DNA from: Streptomyces sp. RPT161
GTDB taxonomy: Bacteria > Actinomycetota > Actinomycetes > Streptomycetales > Streptomycetaceae
Assembly (NCBI RefSeq): GCF_027533845.1
Contig: NZ_JAPZVN010000009.1
Coordinates: 1-64,000, forward strand
DNA length: 64,000 bases
Reading direction: 5' to 3'
The notes under the pieces were generated by a model, which worked only from the letters and a program-made list of their open reading frames with translations, had not been told where the DNA came from and did not search any database. Shown here piece by piece: positions 34,159 to 43,071 of the stretch. Within the stretch, counting starts at the first letter, position 1. Every line of letters begins with the position of its first letter. The position numbers and the translations under genes were made by a program.

Positions 34159-34373
34159 CCGCGCCGAATCTGACGCTGCCGCTCGACCAGGATGACGAGC
34201 CGCAGGCGCGGCGGCGCGTCAGCTGCCGCTTGTGCGGGCGCCCGTTGACCGGCCGGGAGGCGCGCCTGTGGGGGCTTGGCGAGGGCTGCCGCGCCAAGCT
34301 GGCCGAGCGCGGCGCTCCACGGCCGCCGCGCGCCGAGGTCGAGCAGGACGCGCTACCCGGTCTGGCGGACTGA
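34155..34373 (+). CDS. DUF6011 small Cys-containing protein
   Basis: 72 residues, coupled to the Smr gene by a 4-base overlap. Central VSCRLCGRPLTGREARLWGLGEGCRAKL holds three cysteines in a treble-clef-like layout typical of DUF6011 proteins. Tail is proline/acid rich. Function unknown; with Smr it may act on nucleic acid (inference from coupling only). Confidence 0.75.
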   Translation: MTAPNLTLPLDQDDEPQARRRVSCRLCGRPLTGREARLWGLGEGCRAKLAERGAPRPPRAEVEQDALPGLAD

Positions 34374-34384
34374 GCGGGCGCGGG

Positions 34385-34575
34385 TCACTCACCGCTGGGG
34401 CGGGCGCGTACGTGCGTCCGTTCGCCCTGCGGCCCGAACAGGCTGAGGGACTCCACGGGCGCGGAACCCGCGTTGGCGAGGCCATGCGGGGGTGCGGGTG
34501 TCGAACTCGGCGGTCAGGACGAGGCCGTGCTCGCCCAGGGCCAGCCGTAGTCGGCCGGACAGGTCAGCCATACGC
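34385..34575 (-). pseudogene. XRE-cupin regulator, C-terminal cupin remnant
   Basis: Minus-strand frames read SGRLRLALGEHGLVLTA and FDTRTP, then after a shift HGLANAGSAPVESLSLFG and PQGERTHVRARPSGE with a stop at 34385. This is the end of a cupin of the kind joined to XRE helix-turn-helix regulators. The HTH and first half of the cupin are gone. In Streptomyces such regulators commonly sit divergently beside a methyltransferase like the one at 34704, so this is a dead regulator left beside its former target. Confidence 0.55.
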
Positions 34576-34703
34576 CTGTTTGCTGACCCGGCAAGAAGGT
34601 TTGTCAAAGCAGCGATGCTGGGGCGACGCTCTGCGGTGAACGGAGGTACGGGCGGCGCCGCCCGCCCGTGACCACCGCCCCTCCCACCGAAAGGGAACCG
34701 AAG

Positions 34704-35342
34704 ATGACCAACGAAACCGCCTCGGCGGCCGAGCTCTGGGACGCCCGGTACTCCGAGAGCGAGCGGATCTGGAGCGGACAGCCCAACACCGTCCTGGCCC
34801 GGGAGGTCGCCCCCCTCAAGCCGGGCACCGCGCTGGACCTGGGATGCGGCGAAGGTGGAGACGCCGTCTGGCTCGCCGAGCGGGGCTGGCGGGTCACCGC
34901 TGTCGACGTCTCCCGTGTCGCCCTGGACCGGGCCATCAAGCACGCCGCGGCGGCGGGTGTCGGCGACCGGATCGACTGGCAGCGGCACGATCTCGCGACG
35001 TCCTTTCCCACCGGCAGCTTCGACCTGGTCTCCGCCCAGTTCCTGCACACCCTCGGCGACATGCCGCGAGAGGAGATCCTGCGGAAGGCCGCGGCGGCCG
35101 TCGCGCCCGGCGGGGTACTGCTCATCGAGGGACACTCAGGTCTGCCCCACTGGGAACAGCACGCCCATCCCGAGGTGCGGCTGCCCTCCCCGGACGAGGT
35201 CATCGAAGCGCTGAACCTGCCGGACGGGCAGTGGGAGGTACTGCTGAACGAGGAACACGAGCGCGTCCAGGTCATGCCCGACGGCGAGTCGTTCACCCGT
35301 ACCGACAGCACCGTCAAACTCCGTCGTCTGCCTCAGCGTTGA
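34704..35342 (+). CDS. Class I SAM-dependent methyltransferase (Tellurite-resistance-like)
   Basis: 212 residues. WDARYSESERIWSGQPNTVL N-terminus, motif I ALDLGCGEGGDAVWLAERGW, VTAVDVS, then APGGVLLIEGHSGLP. The WDxRYxExxxxWSGxPN opening is typical of a Streptomyces group of small methyltransferases next to XRE-cupin regulators. ATG 34704. Substrate unknown. Confidence 0.88.
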   Translation: MTNETASAAELWDARYSESERIWSGQPNTVLAREVAPLKPGTALDLGCGEGGDAVWLAERGWRVTAVDVSRVALDRAIKHAAAAGVGDRIDWQRHDLATSFPTGSFDLVSAQFLHTLGDMPREEILRKAAAAVAPGGVLLIEGHSGLPHWEQHAHPEVRLPSPDEVIEALNLPDGQWEVLLNEEHERVQVMPDGESFTRTDSTVKLRRLPQR

Positions 35343-35353
35343 GCGGACCGACA

Positions 35354-35379
35354 GGGCCGGGCCGGACGAGTCCCGGCCC
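35354..35379. terminator. Bidirectional hairpin terminator
   Basis: GGGCCGGG and CCCGGCCC separated by 10 bases, midway between the convergent methyltransferase (stop 35342) and acyl-CoA ligase (stop 35394). Confidence 0.6.
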
Positions 35380-35393
35380 GCCCCGGACGGCGG

Positions 35394-36938
35394 TCAGGCC
35401 AGGGCGGCCTCCTGCTCGGCCCGCAGCCGCAGCTGCTTCTTGTCCGGCTTGCCCGCGTCGGTCAGCGGCAGGGCGTCGACGAACGTGATCCGCGCGGGCT
35501 CGTACATCGCGCCGCGCTCGCCGCGCACCATGTCGCGCAGCCGCTGTTCGTCGACGTCGCCGCCGGGTGCGCGGACCACGGTCGCGTGCACCCGCTCCAT
35601 CCGGTCCTCGTCACGCACCCCGAAGACGGCGCTCTGCAGCACCTGCGGGTGCGAGTTGAGCAGGTCCTCCAGCTCCGTGGTGTACACATGGCCGCCGACC
35701 ACGACGATCATGTCCTTGAGTCGGTCCACGATCGTCAGGTAGCCGTCGGCGTCCAGGTAGCCGACGTCACCGGTGTGCAGCCAGCCGTCGCGCAGCACCT
35801 CGGCGGTCAGTTCGGGCTGCTTCCAGTACCCGCTCATGATCTGGTCGGAGCGCACGCAGATCTCGCCGTGCTCACCCGCGGGCAGGTCGCGTCCCGACTC
35901 GTCGCGGATGACGACCTCGACCCCGTCGAGGACCTTGCCCGCGGACCGCAGCAGGTCCGGCCGCTGCACGTCGTGGTCCTCGGACTTGAGGACGCTGATG
36001 CCACCGGCCTCGTTCTGCCCGTAGAACTGCATCAGCACCGGGCCGAACCGCCGCACCGCGTCGGCGATGCGGGTCGGCGACGCCTGGCAGCCGCCGTACA
36101 CCACGTTTGTCAGGCTGGAGGTGTCGGCGTGGGCCGCGTTCGGGTGGTCCATCAACTGGTAGAGCAGGGGCGGCAGCAGGAACAGATGGGTGATGCGCTC
36201 ACGCTCGATCGTGGCCAGGACGGCCTCGGCGTCGAAATCCTCCAACAGCACCGCCGAGCCACCGGAGTTGAGGGTGGAGTCGACCAGGAAACCGGCCGCG
36301 TGGGCCAGGGTGGTGCACACCAACTGCCGGTGCCGGTCGACCTTGTTGTCCGGCAGCCGTCCGCGCAGGTTGCGCATCTGGCCGAAGGAGGTGCAGATGC
36401 CCTTGGGATGGCCGGTGGTGCCGCCGGTGTGGCGGATGGTGCAGATGTCCTGCGGCCGGGCCTCGTTGGGGAACGGCTCGGCGGACTGCTCGGCCGCCAG
36501 CGCGAGCAGGTCGGAGCCGATGGGCGCGGCCCCGAGTATCAGGACGTCCTTCACCGGCGCCCGGTCGAGCACCTCGACGGCGCGCTCGGTGAGGCGCGGG
36601 TCGACGATCAGCGCGCGAGTCTCCACATCCTGCACGATGGCGGCCTGGACCTCGGCCGACAGCTTGTTGTAAAGGTGGTTGACCCGGCAGCCGATCAGGT
36701 TGGCGGCGTAACGGGCGGCGACCGTCTCCGGCAGGTTCCCACACAGCAACGTGACCGTCTGGCCGCGGCCTATGCCCTGGGCGCGCAGGGCGCGGGCCAT
36801 CCGGTAGACGAGGTCGCGCAGTTCCCCCGCGGTCATGCGTCGTCCCTCGTGCACGAGGGCCTCGCGCTCCGGGTCAGCGCCCAGCGCGTCGAGGTTGTCG
36901 TCCACGTAAGTACGGAAACCGTCGGCAGCGACAGACAT
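35394..36938 (-). CDS. Fatty-acyl-CoA/AMP ligase (ANL superfamily)
   Basis: 514 residues. A3-type P-loop RHTGGTTGHPKG, A5 QFYGQNEAGG, A7 GWLHTGDVGYLDADGYL, A8 DRLKDMIVVVGGHVYTTELE, and catalytic Lys in the tail (DAGKPDKKQL). It activates a carboxylate as adenylate, usually passing it to CoA. ATG 36938 behind an unusually strong TAGGAGGAG ribosome binding site. The perfect palindrome at 36965-36981 sits in its leader. No polyketide or beta-oxidation genes are adjacent. Confidence 0.93.
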   Translation of the reverse strand: MSVAADGFRTYVDDNLDALGADPEREALVHEGRRMTAGELRDLVYRMARALRAQGIGRGQTVTLLCGNLPETVAARYAANLIGCRVNHLYNKLSAEVQAAIVQDVETRALIVDPRLTERAVEVLDRAPVKDVLILGAAPIGSDLLALAAEQSAEPFPNEARPQDICTIRHTGGTTGHPKGICTSFGQMRNLRGRLPDNKVDRHRQLVCTTLAHAAGFLVDSTLNSGGSAVLLEDFDAEAVLATIERERITHLFLLPPLLYQLMDHPNAAHADTSSLTNVVYGGCQASPTRIADAVRRFGPVLMQFYGQNEAGGISVLKSEDHDVQRPDLLRSAGKVLDGVEVVIRDESGRDLPAGEHGEICVRSDQIMSGYWKQPELTAEVLRDGWLHTGDVGYLDADGYLTIVDRLKDMIVVVGGHVYTTELEDLLNSHPQVLQSAVFGVRDEDRMERVHATVVRAPGGDVDEQRLRDMVRGERGAMYEPARITFVDALPLTDAGKPDKKQLRLRAEQEAALA

Positions 36939-36964
36939 CTATAACTCCTCCTAGAAACCCATAG

Positions 36965-36981
36965 GGTTGCCCGAGGCAACC
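36965..36981. promoter_or_regulatory. Perfect 7-3-7 palindrome in the leader of the acyl-CoA ligase
   Basis: GGTTGCC-CGA-GGCAACC, 26 bases upstream of the ATG and just downstream of an AT-richer stretch (36985-37010) that looks like the promoter. Either a repressor operator or a short leader hairpin. Confidence 0.55.
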
Positions 36982-37108
36982 GAATGTACGATGCACCCTA
37001 ATGATCCATAACAACAAGTCGGGCCATCGCCATCCGGCCCAGGAAGGTCGATCACGGCGCCGAGTCGCCACCTGCGGGACGCCGTGAACGCGCTGCCTGC
37101 GGCCCTGC

Positions 37109-37612
37109 TCAGAGGTTGGTCAGCTTGTCGCCCTTCATGTCCTGAAGCGTGTGGTCGACGCAGACCGCCAGGATGAGCAGCATCATCGTGTCCCGCTCGC
37201 TCATCACGTCCACCGCGTAGGCGTCGCGGATGCTGAACCAGCGCCGGGAGATGTGCGCCAGGGTGTTGCCGTCGTGCTGGATGTCGAACTCGCGGTCCCA
37301 GAAGTTGCCCACTATCCGCAGTCGCCGCCCGTCCCGCAGGCTGACCTTGAAGCGGTCGCCGAAGAGGCTGAACATCCGCTTGCTGATCCATGCCTCCAAC
37401 TGGCCTTCCCGCTTGATCAGGATGGTGTGGTGGAAGGTGAAGGCCTTCTTGACGATGCTGGCCACGTGGTTGCCCTGGGCGTCGACGAAGTCGAAGGTGC
37501 GGCGAAGCCGCAGGAACCTCCGGTTGACCTTGAAGACCTTCTCCCGGTGCTCGGTCTCGACCCATGCCTCCTCGTGGAAGGCCAGCATGCGGTCGCGTAC
37601 CAGGTAGCGCAT
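37109..37612 (-). CDS. LURP-one-related (LOR/tubby-like fold) protein
   Basis: 167 residues: MRYLVRDRMLAFHEEAWVE..., KVNRRFLRLRRTFDFVDAQGNHVASIVKKAF, GDRFKVSLRDGRRLRIVGNFWDREFDI, the beta-strand repeat pattern of LOR proteins. Possibly a lipid-scramblase-like or phosphoinositide-binding fold; bacterial function unknown. Starts at ATG 37612, conserved MRYLVRD. No operon partner. Confidence 0.85.
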   Translation of the reverse strand: MRYLVRDRMLAFHEEAWVETEHREKVFKVNRRFLRLRRTFDFVDAQGNHVASIVKKAFTFHHTILIKREGQLEAWISKRMFSLFGDRFKVSLRDGRRLRIVGNFWDREFDIQHDGNTLAHISRRWFSIRDAYAVDVMSERDTMMLLILAVCVDHTLQDMKGDKLTNL

Positions 37613-37729
37613 GGGAAATCCCCGTTCGGGTCGTTGCTGCCAGTCAGCGGCACTGTGCCGCCCCAGAGCGTATTACGCCGGTACGGCGACTTCCGGTTGC
37701 GTCGCGGTCCGGGCCAGTGCCGCGTTGGT

Positions 37730-38029
37730 TCACTCCCCCGCGACCAGCAGGCGGTACCCGTAGTCCACGCTGTCGCGGTGGAGCCGATCGGCATGGCGGC
37801 GCGCCCACGCACCGGAGGCGCGCAACCCGGCGATCGCCAGGTCCACGATGTCCGCGGGCAGTTGGGCGAACGTCGAGCTGGCCTGCCTTGCCGCACGGTC
37901 CAAGTAGAGCTCGGGCACACGCCAGTGGGCGGCCTGGAAGCCGTCGGTGAAGTCATGTGGGACAGAAACGGCACCACCGTGTGCGCGCCCAGCGCGTCCG
38001 CCACTTCGGAGTGGCGTGAAGCGCGCGTG
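37730..38029 (-). pseudogene. SAM methyltransferase, C-terminal remnant
   Basis: SEVADALGAHTVVPF in one frame joins, after a frameshift, SVPHDFTDGFQAAHW, then RVPELYLDRAARQASS and GAWARRHADRLHRDSVDYGYRLLVAGE, with a stop at 37730. This matches the final third of Streptomyces methyltransferases with the PHDCTDGFLGAYWRRPEAYLD-type ending. The SAM-binding part is missing; it abuts the nitronate monooxygenase relic exactly. Confidence 0.6.
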
Positions 38030-38308
38030 TCAGCGGCGGCCCCCCGAGGCCAGGGCCCGCTCCGCCTCCGTGGCGAGGTCGGTGACGATGTCGGCCGCCG
38101 GTCTGATCTCGGTGATCAGATCAAGGACCTCACCGGCTCAGACGGGGACGTAGTCGATGTCGTCGCGTTCGGCGTACGAGTGCTTCGCGGCTGGCCTGGA
38201 ATTGGACACCGCCGCCGCCAGCGCGCCACCGGCGGAGCCGCCCATGGGCGCGAGGGCGATGGGATGCCGCGGCCCGAGTGAGGCGGTGAACGCGGTCGTC
38301 AATGCCAT
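38030..38308 (-). pseudogene. Nitronate monooxygenase, internally deleted with in-frame stop
   Basis: Begins MALTTAFTASLGPRHPIALA then PMGGSAGGALAAAVS, the FMN-binding N-terminus of nitronate monooxygenases. It jumps directly to a C-terminal stretch, RDDIDYVPV, stop, AGEVLDLITEIRPAADIVTD, where the expected VWAGE tryptophan codon is TGA. About 250 internal residues are gone. Confidence 0.65.
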
Positions 38309-38327
38309 ACGGGCATTATCCGGCCCC

Positions 38328-38816
38328 TCAGCGGTAGTGCCAGCGGCTGGGCGGGAAGTAGAACCACCGGGGGCGGCGGTCGAAGTTCTGCACCAGCAGC
38401 GCCGGGTGGCGTCGGTAGAAGCCGACGATCCGGAACTGGTAGCTACCGGAGGTGTTGAACGGGATGTTGACGTCGAGGAACGTCAACACCGAGCCGTCCT
38501 TGGTGGATTTGATGATGGCGATCGGTCCGCGTCGGCAGTTCTTCAGGATCGCCCTGACGTCCTTGAAGACCAACGGGGCGCGGGTGGGGCAGCGGAATCC
38601 GCTGCCGAAGCGCACCCGGCGGCCACCACGCCGGTCAGGAGCCACAGTGCCGTGCACCGTGCGGTGAGCCGTGCCTTGCACCGGGCGGTGCACCGTGGCG
38701 AGGGCTGCCGAGTGCCGTGTGTGGGCGGGAACCAAGGCGGCATCGGCCAGGGTCGGCGCGGCAAGGACGATCACCGCGCCCGCCAGTGGAGCGGCGACCC
38801 ACTTGTGAAGGCTCAT
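38328..38816 (-). CDS. Small secreted protein, paralogue of 57992-58444
   Basis: 162 residues. Signal peptide KWVAAPLAGAVIVLAAPTLADA, a basic His/Arg/Thr-rich linker, then a domain with two Cys (FRCPTRAPLVFKDVRAILKNCRRGP) and the ending VGFYRRHPALLVQNFDRRPRWFYFPPSRWHYR. The C-terminal 70 residues and the leader region are shared with the gene at 57992. ATG 38816 follows GAGGAGG. Function unknown. Confidence 0.8.
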   Translation of the reverse strand: MSLHKWVAAPLAGAVIVLAAPTLADAALVPAHTRHSAALATVHRPVQGTAHRTVHGTVAPDRRGGRRVRFGSGFRCPTRAPLVFKDVRAILKNCRRGPIAIIKSTKDGSVLTFLDVNIPFNTSGSYQFRIVGFYRRHPALLVQNFDRRPRWFYFPPSRWHYR

Positions 38817-38843
38817 GGCGATGACCTCCTCGGGCGGCGGACG
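38811..38843 (-). repeat. Conserved leader repeat, copy 1
   Basis: The 33 bases spanning the ribosome binding site and start codon (CCGAGGAGGTCATCGCC before ATGAG) are the same as at 57965-57997, showing that the two secreted-protein genes are duplicates with their translation signals. Confidence 0.75.
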
Positions 38844-39079
38844 CAGGCAAGAAGCTGCTGTTGGACGTCGGAAGATCCGCACCCTCACTACGAGCTAAAG
38901 CGCACCAGGCACATGTCGCAGCCCGAGCCCGTGGCAGGCGGGGCGTCCCGGATCACCCGGCCGGAGCAGCCCGTAGCCGTCAGCGCGGGTCACCACGGCG
39001 TCCCGGCGGCGGCGATTCATCCGGCTGGCGGCACACGATTGGTGGCACCGCCCCGGCAGTGCCGGGCGACGGCGCCGCG

Positions 39080-39949
39080 TTACCGTCGGCCGCCGGTGGA
39101 GGGGGGCGCGCCCCCGGTTGACGCCCTCCCGCCGGCGACGCGCTGGCGCGCCGCCTCGTAGAGCACCGCCGTGGTGGCGTTGGCCGCGTTGAGGGAGCTG
39201 GCCGCGCCGGTCATGGGGATGCGCACCGTGTGGTCGCACACCTCGCGCCATGCGTTGCTGAGCCCGTTGGTCTCGTTGCCGACCAGCAGCAACACCGGCT
39301 GGGTGAGGTCGAAGTCGAAGACATCGCAGTCGCCCTGCTCGTCCGTACCGACCAGCACCACCGGCTGGCCCGCGGCCCGCCGCGCATCCACCCAGTCGAC
39401 CACCTCGCGTGGCGACGCGACCCGTACCGAGGGCAGGGCGAACAGTGAACCGGTACTGGCGCGCACCGACTTGGGGTCGTAGACGTCCGCGGCGTGTCCG
39501 GCGACGATCAGGCCGTCCGCGCCGAAGGCGTCCGCGGAGCGGATGATGCTGCCGATGTTCCCCGGGCTCGTCGGCCGGTCGAACAGCACACCGAGGAAGT
39601 CATCGCGCACCGTGATGCGGTCCAGGTCGTCGGCGGGCATGCCCACGACGGCGACCACCTCGGGTGCGGACTCGTTCTTCTCCCCCAGGTCGGCCACCAT
39701 GTCGGAGGTCGTGGCGATGTGCTCGGTCCGTACGGTACGCAGCAGTTCCTCGGCCCACTGGGACAACTTCCGCTGCTCGTCGTAGATCAGCGCGTGCACC
39801 GGCCAGCCGTACCGTACGGCCAACGTGATGGGCCGCACCCCCTGGACCAGGAACTCACCTGACCGCTGGCGCTTGTTGCGATTGCTCAGCAGTGCCTGCC
39901 ACTGCTGGTACCGCGCGTTGCGCGAGGTGATCCGCTGAACCGTTGGCAC
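39080..39949 (-). CDS. TrmH/SpoU-family RNA 2'-O-methyltransferase (TsnR-like)
   Basis: 289 residues. N-terminal substrate-binding domain with RITSRNARYQQWQALLSNRNKR; SPOUT knot motifs FDRPTSPGNIGSIIRSADAFG (motif 1), LLLVGNETNGLSNAW (motif 2) and IPMTGAASSLNAANATTAVL (motif 3). Methylates a ribose in rRNA or tRNA; resembles thiostrepton-resistance methyltransferases, but no antibiotic cluster is near. GTG 39949. Confidence 0.9.
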   Translation of the reverse strand: MPTVQRITSRNARYQQWQALLSNRNKRQRSGEFLVQGVRPITLAVRYGWPVHALIYDEQRKLSQWAEELLRTVRTEHIATTSDMVADLGEKNESAPEVVAVVGMPADDLDRITVRDDFLGVLFDRPTSPGNIGSIIRSADAFGADGLIVAGHAADVYDPKSVRASTGSLFALPSVRVASPREVVDWVDARRAAGQPVVLVGTDEQGDCDVFDFDLTQPVLLLVGNETNGLSNAWREVCDHTVRIPMTGAASSLNAANATTAVLYEAARQRVAGGRASTGGAPPSTGGRR

Positions 39950-40170
39950 CTGTCCCCCATATCGTGATGACCCGCGACGAACCGCGCGTGGGCAGCGTAC
40001 TCGATGTCCGCGCGCCAGCCTCTGTTCCGATGCCGGACATCTGCGGTGCACCGAGCAGTGCGATATCTGAGGAGCTCATGCCCGGCCCAGCAGGGCACAT
40101 ATGCGGTCGTCTACACGCTGTAGTAGCTTACCTGGCGCGTTGTCCCCCGTACGCGACCCAGAGAGCGACT

Positions 40171-41667
40171 GTGACGACCGACGATCGAACGCCGACCATC
40201 GCGCCCGCCGCGAGACCGGTGCGGCAGGCCGTGCGAGGGAGGATGGCGGTCGGTGCGCGCCAACGGGCCGCGAGAGAGCCGCTGATGCCGCCGGTTCCAC
40301 GAGTCGCCCTGGACACCGGACCCGCGTCCGCCGCCATCGCGCCGGACACCCTCGGGACCACCCTGGTCGACCGGTTCAACGACAGCGTGCTCGCCAGGCC
40401 GAGGGTCGCCGTCTGCCTATCGGCACTCGGCATGGTGCTGTTGGTGCTGGTCGGCGCCAGCGCGCCGAACAACCACACCCTGCGGGCGCCGCTTCCGCTG
40501 CCCCTGCTGGCACCCATGCCGGGGGGCGCCTCCACGATCGCCGTCTACATATCGATAGCGCTTTCCAGCGTGGGGCTGTTCGGACTGCTCGGCGCCAACC
40601 GCCGCGGCTGGCGCCCAAGACCGCGCGCGCTGTTCTACGTGGGCGCGGCCGTCGTGGCCGTCGTCGCCGACCTGACGCCGGTCGGCTCCTCCGACACCGC
40701 CAGTTATGCCGCCTATGGCCGGATAGCCGCGCTCGGCGGCGACCCCTATGTGACCACGCCCGGCCAACTGGGCGGCGGCTACGCGCACTTGGTCAGCGAC
40801 GTATGGCTGCGTACGCCCTCGGTGTACGGGCCGGTCGCGACCTGGTTGCAGTCCGCGGCGGCGCAGATCGGCGGGCACCGGCCGTGGTTGACCATCTGGC
40901 TGCTGATGCTGGTCAACGGCGCCGCGTTCCTCGCCGCCGGACACCTCCTGATACGCACCGCCGACGACCCGGTCCGCGCCGCGCTGATGTGGGTCGCCAA
41001 TCCGCTGCTGATCGTGCTGCTGGTCGCGGGCGGCCATCTCGACACCCTCATCGCCGCCCTGGCGGTCTGCGCCGTTCACCTCGCCCGCCGGGCCGCCCGG
41101 CCGCGTGACGACCTGCTGGTGGGGGTGCTCGTCGGGCTGGCCTGCGGCCTCAAGATCAGTGCGGTGCTGCTGGGCGTCGGACTGTTGTGGCCGCTGCTGC
41201 GGGAGCGCGACTGGGCCCGCATGGCACGGCAGACGTCCGCCTTCGCGGTCGTCTCGTTCGCCGGCTACTACCCGTACGGCCTGCATGCCCTGTCACCGCT
41301 GTCGTCGGCGGCCCGCCTGGTCTCCGTCCCGTCGTTGTGGGCGGCCGTCCAACAGCTCGGCCGGGTCACCGTGGGACCGGCCGCGACCGGCACCGCCATC
41401 AGCCTCGCCTGGCCGGTCCTGATGCTGGCCCTCGCCTGGCTGCTGCACCGCCGCATCCCGCCGCAGGCTGTACTCTCCGTGTCCGCGCCGTTCGCCCTGG
41501 GCTTCGCCTGGATCCTGGCGGCGCCCTGGTCCATGCCCTGGTACACCGCCACCGTCTGGGCCACGGCGGCACTGCTGCCGCGCGGCCCGCTGACCCGCTG
41601 GCTGATCCTGACCACGTCAGTGCTCGCCTTCAGCCACAACAGTGGGGGCCACGGCTGGACTTGGTAG
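40171..41667 (+). CDS. Polyprenol-phosphate-mannose-dependent mannosyltransferase-like membrane protein (MptB type)
   Basis: 498 residues, about 11 transmembrane helices. DTASYAAYGRIAALGGDPYVTTP (Asp in first outside loop, typical GT-C), TPSVYGPVATWL, and late PWSMPWYTATVWA match MptA/MptB-like alpha-1,6-mannosyltransferases. GTG 40171 has a weak ribosome binding site; ATG 40240 and 40285 are alternatives. Probably builds an extracytoplasmic lipoglycan; the soluble glycosyltransferase downstream may be part of the same pathway. Confidence 0.8.
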   Translation: MTTDDRTPTIAPAARPVRQAVRGRMAVGARQRAAREPLMPPVPRVALDTGPASAAIAPDTLGTTLVDRFNDSVLARPRVAVCLSALGMVLLVLVGASAPNNHTLRAPLPLPLLAPMPGGASTIAVYISIALSSVGLFGLLGANRRGWRPRPRALFYVGAAVVAVVADLTPVGSSDTASYAAYGRIAALGGDPYVTTPGQLGGGYAHLVSDVWLRTPSVYGPVATWLQSAAAQIGGHRPWLTIWLLMLVNGAAFLAAGHLLIRTADDPVRAALMWVANPLLIVLLVAGGHLDTLIAALAVCAVHLARRAARPRDDLLVGVLVGLACGLKISAVLLGVGLLWPLLRERDWARMARQTSAFAVVSFAGYYPYGLHALSPLSSAARLVSVPSLWAAVQQLGRVTVGPAATGTAISLAWPVLMLALAWLLHRRIPPQAVLSVSAPFALGFAWILAAPWSMPWYTATVWATAALLPRGPLTRWLILTTSVLAFSHNSGGHGWTW

Positions 41668-41828
41668 TGCGCGGCGTGAAGTTCACCAGACCGCCGTCTG
41701 GCGCTCATGTCCACGAACGGCGGATCGGGACCGGCCGCTCCTACGGTACGGCGCGAGCACGAGGGGGCTGCCCCACCCGAAGCGCCGCACGCCGTACCCG
41801 GCCGTGCGCCCACGTCGAGCGGAAGCAC

Positions 41829-43070
41829 ATGGACGTCCTACAGCACGCCTCTCCCGACCACACCCACCACCTCCCGGAAACCGGGCCACCGCTCCGCGCA
41901 CTGGTCATCACCGGCAGTGTCGGCGCGGGCCACAACGGTGCCGCCACGGAACTCGTACGACGGCTGGCCGCCCACGGCATCGGGGCCACGTACCGTGACT
42001 ACCTCGACGCCCTACCGCGCCGCTACCGCCATCTGCTGCGGGACGGCTACGCGTTCAGCGCCACTCGCGCACCACGGGTCTTCGAATGGCTGTTCCGCAG
42101 CGAGGAACGGGACTCGACGGTGCGCGCGCTCACCATGCGGCTGTGCCGACTGGCCTGCCGGGACCTGGCGGACTGGGTCGGCCAGGGCTACGACGTGGTG
42201 GTGACCACGTTCCCGTTCGCCGCGCAGAGCCTGGGCATGCTCAAGGAGGACGGCACACTGACCGCGCCCACGGTGTGCTACCTCACCGACCCCGCGCCGC
42301 ACCGGTTGTGGCTGCACCCCCGCATCGACGCACACCTCACCGTCACCCAGGCCACGGCCGCCGAGGGCAGCGCGCGGTACGGCCTGCCGATGGCCCCCGC
42401 CGGCCCCCTGGCCCCGGCCGCCTTCGACGCGCCGGTCGACCCGGCGGACCGCCAGGCGCTCCGCGGCGAGTTGGGCGTACCGGCGGACGGGCGGATGGTG
42501 CTGCTGGTGACCGGCTCGATGGGACTCGGCGATGTGATGGCCAGCGTACGCGCGGTGTGCGGCGTGCCGGGGACGGTGCCGGTGGTGCTGTGCGGCAGGA
42601 ACGAACGGCTGCGGCAGCGGGTGGCGGAGCTGCCGGGGGCGGTCGCGCTGGGGTGGCGCGATGACATGCCGCGGTTCATGTCCGCCGCCGATGTGCTGGT
42701 GCACAACGCGGGCGGGCTGTCGCTGACCGAGGCGCTGGTGGCGGGGCTGCCCGCGGTGAGCTACGAGGTGCTGTCCGGCCACGGCCGGGCCAACGCGGCC
42801 ACCCTGGCTCGCGCCGGGCTCGCCCCCTGGCCCCGCACCCCCGCCGGACTGGCGGAGGCGCTGGACCAGCAGGCGGCGCGGGGCCGGGTGCGGCTGCCGG
42901 CGCTGCCCGAGGAGCAGCAGGCGGTGCACGTCGTCGCGGAGCTGGCGCGCCGCTGGCGCGCCGAGGGGCGACGCTGCGGTACGGCACCCGCCGCGCGCCG
43001 AAGGCGCCAACCTCCGCTGTGGCGGCGGCAGTTGGGGGCGGCCGCGCCGGGGGCGAACTCGGCCTCGTGA
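41829..43070 (+). CDS. MGDG-synthase-like glycosyltransferase
   Basis: 413 residues. N-terminal GSVGAGHNGAATELVRRL (glycine-rich acceptor loop of the MGDG synthase family), TFPFAAQSLGMLK, YLTDPAPH; C-terminal GT28-type SMGLGDVMASVRAVCG, LGWRDDMPRFMSAADVLVHNAGGLSLTEAL and a P/H sugar-nucleotide pocket. Transfers a hexose to a lipid or polyketide acceptor at the membrane surface. ATG 41829 with GGAAG. The tail is Arg-rich. Confidence 0.85.
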   Translation: MDVLQHASPDHTHHLPETGPPLRALVITGSVGAGHNGAATELVRRLAAHGIGATYRDYLDALPRRYRHLLRDGYAFSATRAPRVFEWLFRSEERDSTVRALTMRLCRLACRDLADWVGQGYDVVVTTFPFAAQSLGMLKEDGTLTAPTVCYLTDPAPHRLWLHPRIDAHLTVTQATAAEGSARYGLPMAPAGPLAPAAFDAPVDPADRQALRGELGVPADGRMVLLVTGSMGLGDVMASVRAVCGVPGTVPVVLCGRNERLRQRVAELPGAVALGWRDDMPRFMSAADVLVHNAGGLSLTEALVAGLPAVSYEVLSGHGRANAATLARAGLAPWPRTPAGLAEALDQQAARGRVRLPALPEEQQAVHVVAELARRWRAEGRRCGTAPAARRRRQPPLWRRQLGAAAPGANSAS

Positions 43071-43071
43071 C

